From Natronomonas salsuginis (GTDB lineage Archaea; Halobacteriota; Halobacteria; Halobacteriales; Haloarculaceae), in the NCBI RefSeq assembly GCF_005239135.1, contig NZ_QKNX01000009.1, forward strand, positions 1 through 64,000: 64,000 bases of DNA. Direction: 5' to 3'. Of this stretch, positions 1-7,125 are shown one piece after another; position 1 is the first letter of the stretch; every line of letters begins with the position of its first letter. The position numbers and the translations under genes are program-made. Below the pieces are notes generated by a model that made no database searches, was not told the DNA's origin, and saw only the letters and a program-made list of their open reading frames with translations.

Positions 1-163
1 CGGTGGCGCGGAAAACGCCGCCGTTCTTGCCGACGTCCTCGCCGAGAACGAGCACGTCCTCGTCGCGTTCCATCTCGCTTCGCAGCCCGTCGCGGACCGC
101 CTGTACCAGCGTCAAACTCTGCGTCTCAGTCTCAGTATCGGTATCGGATGCTTGCGTACTCAT
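1..163 (-). CDS. pdhB: 2-oxoacid (pyruvate) dehydrogenase E1 beta subunit, N-terminal part
   Basis: Only the first 54 codons are inside the window; the gene runs off the left edge. After an acidic, Thr/Glu-rich leader the protein reads [20 protein letters not shown] and then LVLGEDVG, the conserved opening of the E1 beta (transketolase-like) subunit of 2-oxoacid dehydrogenase complexes. Its ATG overlaps the stop of the upstream E1 alpha gene in an ATGA junction, so the two subunits are probably translationally coupled and form the alpha2beta2 decarboxylase. Whether the complex prefers pyruvate or branched-chain 2-oxoacids cannot be told from this fragment. Confidence 0.85.
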   Translation of the reverse strand, partial: MSTQASDTDTETETQSLTLVQAVRDGLRSEMERDEDVLVLGEDVGKNGGVFRAT

Positions 164-1284
164 TCCAGTAGTTCCTCGTCACCGTAGCGCTCGCGTAGCT
201 GTTCGAGATGGGCCGCCTGCTCGTCGAGTATATCGGTCCGTTCCGCGAAGACGCTGTCGAACATGTCTGTCGAAGTCGGCACGTAGGACTCGGCCGTTTC
301 GATCGCCTCGGCGACGCCGTCTTTTATTTCCGCATCTATGGTCGCCTCGAGTGTATCATCCAAAAGACCCTGGTTACGTAGATACCGACCAAGCCTCGTG
401 ATGGGGTCTTTCCGTTTCCACGCGTCGACTTCTTCGTCATCGCGGTAGACCGAGGGGTCGTCCGCCGTGGTGTGTGCGCCGAAGCGGTACTGCACGGCCT
501 CGATGAGCGTCGGTCGTGTCGCCCCACCCGGCCCATCGTCGCTCGCCGGATCGGGGGACCTCGCCTTCGAGAGCGCCTCGCTCGTGACTTGGTACACCGC
601 CAGCGGATCCATCCCGTCGACCTGTACGCCCTCGAAGCCGTACGCGTGGGCCTTCTGGGCGAACGTCTCGGAGGCCGTTTGTCGCTCTCGAGGGACCGAA
701 ATCGCCCACTGGTTATTGTTGCAAAAAAAGACCGTGGGGAGATCGAAGACGCCGGCGAAGTTCAGCCCCTCGTGAAAGTCACCTTGGCTCGTCGCACCAT
801 CACCCAAGTGACAGAGGAACGCCCTATCCTCGTTTCGTAACTTTGAGGCCCAAGCCATTCCAGCAGCATGGGGAGGATGTGTCCCAACCGAGATGGAGTC
901 AGTGAAGATGTTCAGATCAGTTGGGATTTGATTCCCGACTTCGTTACCCATCCAGTATAGAAGGATGTCTTTGGGGTCGACACCTAGCGCCATCTTTGCG
1001 CCGTGTTCTCGGTAGCTTGGGATGAACCAATCGTCCGATCCGAGCGCATGTGCGCTCCCGATTTGTGCACCTTCTTGACCGGCCATCGGGGTGTACGTCC
1101 CCATGCGACCTTGGCGTTGTAAGCTGATTGTCCGTTCGTCAAAGTGGCGTGCAAACCGCATCTCTTTGTACATCGCGACCAACTCGTCCTCCGGAAGGTC
1201 CGGTACGGAAGCATCGGATCGGACAGTCCCATCCGGATCAAGGATTTGAACATAGTCTGACGACTGGTAGTGGACGGCTGCCAT
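160..1284 (-). CDS. pdhA: 2-oxoacid (pyruvate) dehydrogenase E1 alpha subunit
   Basis: The 374-residue protein has the length of archaeal and Gram-positive E1 alpha subunits. The thiamine-diphosphate motif begins with [13 protein letters not shown] near residue 163 and ends with NNNQWAIS about 30 residues later, the usual GDG...NN spacing. The family carries out thiamine-dependent decarboxylation of a 2-oxoacid and reductive acetylation of the E2 lipoyl group. The start is supported by a TATA-like element about 26 bases upstream. E1 beta follows with a 4-base overlap; E2 and E3 would lie left of the window. It could equally be a branched-chain 2-oxoacid dehydrogenase, since sequence reading alone does not separate the two. 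Confidence 0.9.
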   Translation of the reverse strand: MAAVHYQSSDYVQILDPDGTVRSDASVPDLPEDELVAMYKEMRFARHFDERTISLQRQGRMGTYTPMAGQEGAQIGSAHALGSDDWFIPSYREHGAKMALGVDPKDILLYWMGNEVGNQIPTDLNIFTDSISVGTHPPHAAGMAWASKLRNEDRAFLCHLGDGATSQGDFHEGLNFAGVFDLPTVFFCNNNQWAISVPRERQTASETFAQKAHAYGFEGVQVDGMDPLAVYQVTSEALSKARSPDPASDDGPGGATRPTLIEAVQYRFGAHTTADDPSVYRDDEEVDAWKRKDPITRLGRYLRNQGLLDDTLEATIDAEIKDGVAEAIETAESYVPTSTDMFDSVFAERTDILDEQAAHLEQLRERYGDEELLE

Positions 1285-1305
1285 ATCGGATTATATCCGT
1301 AGGTT

Positions 1306-1314
1306 GTTATAAAT
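1306..1314 (-). promoter_or_regulatory. TATA-like promoter element for the E1 alpha gene
   Basis: On the minus strand this reads TATTTATAA-like, centred about 26 bases before the ATG at 1284. That is the distance expected for a leaderless haloarchaeal transcript. Confidence 0.5.
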
Positions 1315-1702
1315 ATGCGTGTTCGTGTGTCACATTCATCGGTCACAAGGTAGCTATACGGGTTTAAGCAACGTTATTCACATATTCGAAACCGATCACT
1401 CCTGCGGGAATTACCATGTTCGGTTGTTCTCAAATATTTTAATAACAAAATTAGGTCCGTTATTGAATGTTCGCAATATGTAAATTTTGGATGGAACTCG
1501 TGTGAGTTGGTCGAGTAGACGATAGCGGCGTAAAAATGTGTACCAAAAGATCGTATTAGACCACAATTGAACGGTATATGAAGACAAACATCAAAATAAG
1601 CTGCTTCGGAGATCTATTCAGGCGTCATCATAGCCTGTCAGGTATATATAGTTCGAATAACACGAACAGTTATTTGACTCGGTGTACACGTATGTACTAA
1701 GA
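1315..1702. other. AT-rich divergent intergenic region
   Basis: About 390 bases between the divergent E1 alpha and IclR genes. It is clearly AT-rich and presumably holds both promoters. I see no convincing ORF or RNA gene. A weak inverted repeat, AATAAC/GTTATT with a 12-base spacer, lies at 1441-1464, but nothing ties it to a function. Confidence 0.5.
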
Positions 1703-2470
1703 ATGAACCCAATAAAAGATCAGAAACGGCCCGTTAAAACGGTCGAAATAACATTCGAAATACTCGAAGCGATACGGAATACTGGTGGGGCAACGCTACA
1801 GAGTCTGTCCGAGGATCTCAACCTCGCAAAAAGCACGATTCATCGCCACTTGGGGACACTTGAGCGAAACGGGTTCGTCATGAGACAAGGAGATGAGTAC
1901 ACGACAGGGATGCAATTTCTCGATTACGGAATCGAGGTCCGAAACTCGCATCCGGGGTTCGACCTTGCACGCGAAAAGACGGGACAGTTGGCTGAACGAA
2001 CCGGTGAACTCTGCGTGTTTTTGATCGAACAACACGGACAGGGGTACATTCTCTGCCGTGAGGAAGGACCGAATGCGGTACGGACGGGTACTCGTGTCGG
2101 CAAACCGGTTTATGTCCACGCAACAGCGGGTGGTAAAGCGGTTTTGTCCCAGTATAGCGACGAAGAAGTGGAGTCGATCATCGATCGATGGGGACTTCCG
2201 CCTCACACCGAAAACACGATCACGGAACGCCAAGTGCTGTTCGAAGAACTCGAACGCGTTCGGGATCAGAAGTTCGCTCTCAATCGAGAGGAACATATAA
2301 TGGGGCTGCAGACGGTCGCGGCACCGATTTGCAACGGTGGGCGAACGATCGGCGCGCTCTGCATTTCTGGACCTGCAAATCGGATGACGGGGGCGTATTT
2401 AAAAGAAGAGAACGCCGATTTGCTGTTAAGCGCCGTTAACGAGCTCGAATTAAACCTTGAATACAGCTGA
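1703..2470 (+). CDS. IclR family transcriptional regulator
   Basis: A 255-residue protein of standard IclR length. Residues about 10-65 form the winged HTH (LQSLSEDLNLAKSTIHRHL, then LERNGFV). The rest is the IclR effector-binding domain, with VYVHATAGGKAVLSQYSDEE in the middle and VAAPICNGGRTIGALCISGP near the end. An in-frame GTG lies 21 bases upstream; the ATG at 1703 was preferred because the family begins just before the HTH. IclR proteins often control breakdown of aromatic or small organic acids. This one sits immediately upstream of a same-strand catabolic and TRAP-transport cluster, so it is the likely local regulator (inference). Confidence 0.9.
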   Translation: MNPIKDQKRPVKTVEITFEILEAIRNTGGATLQSLSEDLNLAKSTIHRHLGTLERNGFVMRQGDEYTTGMQFLDYGIEVRNSHPGFDLAREKTGQLAERTGELCVFLIEQHGQGYILCREEGPNAVRTGTRVGKPVYVHATAGGKAVLSQYSDEEVESIIDRWGLPPHTENTITERQVLFEELERVRDQKFALNREEHIMGLQTVAAPICNGGRTIGALCISGPANRMTGAYLKEENADLLLSAVNELELNLEYS

Positions 2471-2564
2471 GTGATTCGGTTTATTTGAATACAGTTCGTC
2501 GAGGTAGAGATCAAGAGGTCCCACAAACGAAGATATAAATAACCCCTTCGATATTGTACGCAAC

Positions 2565-3248
2565 ATGGAACCGGAAGTCATTCGAAAGATAGAACGTCCA
2601 GATCCGGGGATCGTAGAGCGGTTTGGCACGCACAACGCTGCCGATGTACACGAAGCGATGGGGAAGCGAAACGCGATGGAACCCGAAATATCGCTTCAGA
2701 CATCGGGAGCCCCGGTTTGTGGACCGGCGACGACGGTTCGATTGCCAGCGGGTGACAATATGATGATCTACGTCGGGATCGAACTGGCGAAGCCGGGAGA
2801 CGTACTGGTCATCGAAGCTGAGACAACTCGAGCGGCGACCTGGGGAGAACTCGCGACCCGGTATGCGATGAAGAAGGGATTGGCCGGCGTCGTGAGTTCC
2901 GGAAACGTTCGAGACATCGATGCGATCACCGAACTCGGGTTCCCCGTATTTAGTCCGGCAGTATCGCAGATTGGAGCTGTCAAAGAAACGCTAGGGTCGG
3001 TTAACATCGACGTGAGTGTTGGCGACGTAATCGTGTCTCCGGGCGACGTTATCGTCGGGGACACCGACGGCGTGACGGTCGTCCCGAGGGATGTTGCCGG
3101 GGATGTGGCCGATGCGGCTGACGCGCATCTCAAGCGCGAGAATGGGCTTCGAGAACGGATCGAGAACGGAGAGTCGCTATACGAGATCGGCGGGTACGAC
3201 AACGTACTCGTCGAGCACGGATTAGAACCGATTACCGACACCGAATAG
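2565..3248 (+). CDS. RraA family protein, HMG/CHA aldolase-like
   Basis: A 227-residue member of the RraA/HMG aldolase fold. The diagnostic segment GNVRDIDAI (R116, D117) matches the G-x-x-R-D motif that binds the pyruvate enolate and metal in 4-hydroxy-4-methyl-2-oxoglutarate / 4-carboxy-4-hydroxy-2-oxoadipate aldolases. WGELATRYA and GDVIVGDTDGVTVVP are further family signatures. A TATAAAT at 2534-2540 lies 28 bases before the ATG, so this gene has its own leaderless promoter. If it is an aldolase it would release pyruvate from a 4-hydroxy-2-oxo acid. RraA relatives also include RNase E inhibitors and oxaloacetate decarboxylases, so the substrate is unproven. It heads the same-strand catabolic group that follows. 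Confidence 0.82.
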   Translation: MEPEVIRKIERPDPGIVERFGTHNAADVHEAMGKRNAMEPEISLQTSGAPVCGPATTVRLPAGDNMMIYVGIELAKPGDVLVIEAETTRAATWGELATRYAMKKGLAGVVSSGNVRDIDAITELGFPVFSPAVSQIGAVKETLGSVNIDVSVGDVIVSPGDVIVGDTDGVTVVPRDVAGDVADAADAHLKRENGLRERIENGESLYEIGGYDNVLVEHGLEPITDTE

Positions 3249-3343
3249 CTCTGATGTCTACGAGGGAGACCGAGTCAGCCGTGGAAGGTGGAAAATATAC
3301 CCTTGAGGAATACTTATATATTGAAATACTGTAGAATACTATC

Positions 3344-4450
3344 ATGGCGCAATCAGCTGAAGAGATACCCGCGAGATTAAAAAAGATCGATACGATCGTC
3401 GACTGCGACTTTCACGTGACGGAGCGTCAGGAAGACATTCTCCCGTATCTTCCGGAGCCGTGGTCAAACGTGTTCGGTCGGAGTAAAGGAGACGACTATG
3501 GATTCCTTAGCAGTCTCTATCCGTCCGCCGGGTTGATAAATCCAATCACAACTGGCAAGGTCCAATCGGAGTCGGTTCGTTCCAAAGAAGAAGCTCAAGT
3601 TGGGATAGATCTGATTCACTCGGACAAGGTCGTCATCACACCGACGTTGAATCTATACCTTGGTTGTGTACGAAACGAAGAGGTCGCAGCAGCGCTCGCC
3701 CACGCGTACAACGAGTGGTTGCTGGACACGATGATCGACACCGATCGCGGGATGTATGGTGCAGCGGTGGTTGCCCCACAGAAACCGCAAAAAGCGGCAG
3801 AAGAAATAGACGATCGTGCGAGTGAAGATGGGATTGCGGCAGTCTTTTTCCCAAGCGGCGGTATATCGCCACTGGCAGGTGCAGAAAAATACTATCCGAT
3901 CTACGAAGCAGCAGAAGCCAATGGATTGCCCGTGATGATGCACAACGCATCGGGTAACATGATGACGGCATTTCCCCGAGCGTTCGCAGATTTAACTCGA
4001 TTTATTTCCTCACACGTCGTCGCCCATCCGATGATGCACATGTGCAATATGGCAGATATGATTACCCGGGGCGTTCCGGTCCGATTCCCGGATCTGAATT
4101 TCGTGGTCCAAGAGGCTGGCCTCGGCTATATTCCGTATTTTATGCGGCGCTTCGATCACGAGTATCACTCGAAAAAGGAGGACGCCCCGATGTTGGAGGC
4201 CGAGCCGAGCGAGTATATCCGACGGAATTTCTCGTTCACTAGCCAGCCGATAGAGGGGACTGGAGAACCGGAGTACGTCGATTCGATGGTTCGACTAATG
4301 GGTGGCGAAGATAATCTCATGTTCTCGTCTGATTACCCGCACCTTGACTTCGATTACACGGACGAGATGATGAATCTCCTCCCATCGTTCGATGTCGACG
4401 AGTTGAATAACGTCTACGGACAGAATGCGCTAGAAACATTCGACTTTTAA
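3344..4450 (+). CDS. amidohydrolase family protein (ACMSD/LigJ-type metal hydrolase or decarboxylase)
   Basis: A 368-residue TIM-barrel amidohydrolase-2 protein. The N-terminal metal motif is CDFHVTE (D22-x-H24), a second histidine cluster is VMMHNASGN, and the C-terminal metal Asp lies in FSSDYPHLDFD. Relatives include aminocarboxymuconate-semialdehyde decarboxylase, gamma-resorcylate and 5-carboxyvanillate decarboxylases and 4-oxalomesaconate hydratase, all acting on aromatic or ring-cleavage acids. A TTATATA at 3314-3320 is 27 bases before the ATG. Three GAATACT-like repeats (3308, 3323, 3334) surround it and could be regulatory. The Rieske gene starts one base after the stop. Decarboxylase and hydratase roles cannot be separated by eye. 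Confidence 0.85.
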   Translation: MAQSAEEIPARLKKIDTIVDCDFHVTERQEDILPYLPEPWSNVFGRSKGDDYGFLSSLYPSAGLINPITTGKVQSESVRSKEEAQVGIDLIHSDKVVITPTLNLYLGCVRNEEVAAALAHAYNEWLLDTMIDTDRGMYGAAVVAPQKPQKAAEEIDDRASEDGIAAVFFPSGGISPLAGAEKYYPIYEAAEANGLPVMMHNASGNMMTAFPRAFADLTRFISSHVVAHPMMHMCNMADMITRGVPVRFPDLNFVVQEAGLGYIPYFMRRFDHEYHSKKEDAPMLEAEPSEYIRRNFSFTSQPIEGTGEPEYVDSMVRLMGGEDNLMFSSDYPHLDFDYTDEMMNLLPSFDVDELNNVYGQNALETFDF

Positions 4451-4451
4451 A

Positions 4452-4832
4452 ATGAGTTCAGAACCTGTAGAAACCGACGACGGAAAGACGCTGTATCCCG
4501 TAGAACCAGCCGCAAACCTCGGCGAAGGAGAGCGAATTACGGTGAATATTAAGGGTCGTGAGATAACCCTATTCAACTCGAACGACGAGTTCCACGCGGT
4601 ATTGAACTTCTGTCCCCATCAGGGTGGACCCCTATGCGAAGGACTCCTCGATGGAACGTTGACGATGGAGGATTGGGAGTGGACGTACAGTTGTGACGGA
4701 GAGATCGTCTCCTGCCCGTGGCATGGGTGGGAGTTCGACATTAAAACAGGAGAACACCTCTCGAAGAGTGATTACCGAGTTCCTACGTACGATGTCGTCG
4801 TCCGTGATGGCGAGGTGTACGTGGTAGAATGA
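4452..4832 (+). CDS. Rieske [2Fe-2S] ferredoxin-like protein
   Basis: A 126-residue single-domain Rieske protein. Cluster ligands are visible as CPH (C54, H56) and CPWHGWEFD (C88, H91). Ferredoxins of this type pass electrons to ring-hydroxylating or other oxygenases. The interval between H56 and C88 is 31 residues, about twice the 15-17 of most Rieske ferredoxins; the extra piece includes DWEWTYSCDG. It is cotranscribed with the amidohydrolase (one-base gap) and overlaps the reductase gene by ATGA. No oxygenase large subunit is in the window, so the electron acceptor is unknown. Confidence 0.88.
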   Translation: MSSEPVETDDGKTLYPVEPAANLGEGERITVNIKGREITLFNSNDEFHAVLNFCPHQGGPLCEGLLDGTLTMEDWEWTYSCDGEIVSCPWHGWEFDIKTGEHLSKSDYRVPTYDVVVRDGEVYVVE

Positions 4833-5743
4833 CGCAGGTTGCGATACTCGGGGCGGGAGCACTCGGTGGCGTCTTCGGTGGGTATCTATCCCGCGGTGGA
4901 GTTGACGTGACGTTGGTCGATATCTGGGAGGAACACGTTTCACAGATCAATGAGGAGGGCCTGCTCGTCGAGCGTCAGGATCGCGACGACGTAGTTATCG
5001 ACGTCCCAGCAACGACGGACTCCGGAGAGATCGGCGTCGTTGATGTGCTATTCGTGTTCGTTAAGTCTTATCACACACGTACGGCATTGGAATCAAGCGA
5101 GGAGCTTTTCGACGAGAATACCACCGTCGTGACGTTGCAGAACGGCCTGTTGAATATGGACTACATCTCGCAGTATGTCCCAAAGTCCAATATCGTCGGT
5201 GGAGCAACGACGATCGGCTCCAGCACAGAAGGGCCGAGACACGTGCTACACACCGGGTGGGGTGACACGAAAATAGCGGGGGATGACGAGAATCGAGTCA
5301 CACAGGTCGCACAATTACTCGAGAAGGCAGGCGTCGAAGTGCACACAGCGGACGATCCCGAAGCGGTAATTTGGGCAAAACAGTTCGTCAGTGTCGGGAT
5401 AAAGCCGGTCGCAGCACTAACCGGCTTACTCGACGGCCCGCTTAGTGATCATGGCGAATCAGCGGCCGTGATGGATCGATTAGTCGAAGAAGCGATGCAG
5501 GTTGCAAAAGCGCGTGGGATCCCGATAGAGGGTGATCCAGTCGCCGAGACCCACCACAATTGTCAAATAAACTACGACACGATGTCCTCGATGTTGGAAG
5601 ACGTTCAAAACGGACGCCAAACCGAGATCGATCAGATCAACGGTGCAATCGTTAAATATGCCACCGAGGAGGACATCGATGTTCCGTACAACCGGATGGC
5701 AACGAACCTTATAAAAGCGAAGGAACACAGCTACACCGAATGA
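4829..5743 (+). CDS. PanE/ApbA family 2-dehydropantoate reductase-like protein
   Basis: A 304-residue ketopantoate reductase fold. The NADPH motif GAGALGG is at residues 8-14, LQNGLLN carries the conserved Asn (N105), and the C-terminal domain ends in TEIDQING with the conserved Glu (E266). The catalytic Lys is present (K184 in WAKQF). However, the two Asn positions that follow it in E. coli PanE (N180, N184) are here S188 and K192, so the substrate pocket differs. It is translationally coupled to the Rieske gene. Because the context is catabolic and the pocket is altered, I infer reduction of another 2-oxo acid is at least as likely as pantoate synthesis, although a panB lies 9 kb downstream. 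Confidence 0.8.
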   Translation: MTQVAILGAGALGGVFGGYLSRGGVDVTLVDIWEEHVSQINEEGLLVERQDRDDVVIDVPATTDSGEIGVVDVLFVFVKSYHTRTALESSEELFDENTTVVTLQNGLLNMDYISQYVPKSNIVGGATTIGSSTEGPRHVLHTGWGDTKIAGDDENRVTQVAQLLEKAGVEVHTADDPEAVIWAKQFVSVGIKPVAALTGLLDGPLSDHGESAAVMDRLVEEAMQVAKARGIPIEGDPVAETHHNCQINYDTMSSMLEDVQNGRQTEIDQINGAIVKYATEEDIDVPYNRMATNLIKAKEHSYTE

Positions 5744-5919
5744 GACGGATCCGCACAATATAGTAACCAGTGGTCTGCTTTCCGTTCCGCGGGACTTATG
5801 ACAGAAATGCAACCTAACTAAGATAGGCACAAATAAAGATATTTAAATTGATATGATACGGAAATATCAAGCAGTTTAGGTCCGGTACAATGTATAATAA
5901 TAAAATAAGGACAACCCGG

Positions 5920-5934
5920 TAGGTTTATAACCTA
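5920..5934 (+). promoter_or_regulatory. palindromic operator candidate over the TATA element of the TRAP genes
   Basis: TAGGTT-TAT-AACCTA is a perfect 6-3-6 palindrome whose centre is the TTTATAA box about 30 bases before the TAXI protein ATG. A regulator bound here would block TBP. The nearby IclR protein is the obvious candidate (inference). Confidence 0.45.
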
Positions 5935-5956
5935 TCGCATTATTTACTGTGTAGGT

Positions 5957-7090
5957 ATGTCAAACCACACGACCTCACGGAGGAAAGTACTAGCAGGCGC
6001 AGCCGCGGCTACAGGGATGCTGGGGCTAGCTGGCTGTGCGGGTGGAAACGGTGGAGATGGAAACGGTGGAGATGGAAACGGAGAGAGTGGTGGCAACGGT
6101 AATGGCAACGGAAGCAGCGACGATGGGAGTGGCAACGGAGGAGGAGCCACACAGGAATTCACCTTCGCGACATCCGTTGAGGGTTCGACGGCATTCCGTA
6201 TCGGCTCTACATTTGGCGAGTACCTTCGCCAAGAGAACCTAACGGATCTATTTGAGATCAATGCGGTTGTCTCGCCAGGGGCTACTGGAGGATACCGGAT
6301 GATGGACCAAGGGGAAGCCGCTTTTTCAACCCCATCGACATACGGACTAGAGGTCTCACCCGATCAAGGACCGTTTGCGGACAACCCGCTGAACGATTTC
6401 AACGCCGTCCGACAGATCCGAGGAAACTTCAGTGTTCAACCATTCTTGATCGTTCAAGCGGATTCGGGGATCGAAAGCTGGGACGATCTCGAAGGGCAGA
6501 CGGTTTCGTTTGGATCCGCAGGAGCTGGTACGCGTGTTCCCTCGGAGACAATCCTCGATCTCGAAATCGGCTTGGAGAACATTACCCCCGAATACGTTGG
6601 GTACTCTGATCAACCGGCAGCACTCAGAGGCGGCCGGGTAGACGCGATCTTCGGTTACGTGAATAACAGCGCGATTGCACCAGGGTGGATGCAAGAGTTG
6701 GATGCGACTGTCGATTGGCGACACATCCCGTATAGCGATGAGGTTCGCTCGGAGTTCGAACAACAACTACCGTACACTTCGACCCTCGAAGTTGATGGCA
6801 GTAATTTCTTCGAGTCGTTCACCGACACGATCACCCCGTACAACCTCACATACGTCGTAAGCTCAACGACGGGACTCGATGATGAAGTCGCATACGAATT
6901 TGCGAAGCTGTCCTACGAACACGGGGAAGCCTTGCTGGAGAGCGATAATTCGATGGGATTCTATCCGGACCCCGATCTGTTCTTGGAGACGATACATCCG
7001 GATGTACCGGTCCACAAAGGCGCGTATGACTATTATGTAGAGTCCGAACTCTGGGGGGATTACGACCTCACCGCGCCCCCAGAAGCGTAG
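5957..7090 (+). CDS. TAXI family TRAP transporter solute-binding lipoprotein
   Basis: A 377-residue secreted binding protein. The N-terminus has a twin-arginine signal (SRRKVLAG) and a lipobox (LAGC), followed by a Gly/Asn-rich linker of about 35 residues that tethers the domain to the membrane. The mature part matches TAXI (TRAP-associated extracytoplasmic immunogenic) proteins, for example VSFGSAGAGTRVPSETIL and GGRVDAIFGYVNNSAIAPGW. It would deliver an organic acid or amino acid to the fused permease encoded 35 bases downstream. Transcription probably starts from the TATA element within the palindrome at 5920-5934. The ligand cannot be read from sequence; the adjacent catabolic genes suggest a carboxylate. 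Confidence 0.9.
   Translation: MSNHTTSRRKVLAGAAAATGMLGLAGCAGGNGGDGNGGDGNGESGGNGNGNGSSDDGSGNGGGATQEFTFATSVEGSTAFRIGSTFGEYLRQENLTDLFEINAVVSPGATGGYRMMDQGEAAFSTPSTYGLEVSPDQGPFADNPLNDFNAVRQIRGNFSVQPFLIVQADSGIESWDDLEGQTVSFGSAGAGTRVPSETILDLEIGLENITPEYVGYSDQPAALRGGRVDAIFGYVNNSAIAPGWMQELDATVDWRHIPYSDEVRSEFEQQLPYTSTLEVDGSNFFESFTDTITPYNLTYVVSSTTGLDDEVAYEFAKLSYEHGEALLESDNSMGFYPDPDLFLETIHPDVPVHKGAYDYYVESELWGDYDLTAPPEA
6050..6079 (+). repeat. 15-base tandem repeat encoding the lipoprotein linker
   Basis: Two exact copies of GGTGGAGATGGAAAC, preceded by a shortened copy at 6041-6049. They encode the Gly-Gly-Asp-Gly-Asn linker of the TAXI lipoprotein. Such a repeat may vary in copy number between strains. 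Confidence 0.8.
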
Positions 7091-7125
7091 TTGAATTATA
7101 CTCGTAGCTGAATATTTGTTTTAAC

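Noticed and set aside
1441-1464. AATAAC/GTTATT inverted repeat as a terminator or operator
   Set aside because: Weak 6-base stem in AT-rich DNA, not placed at a promoter element or gene end.
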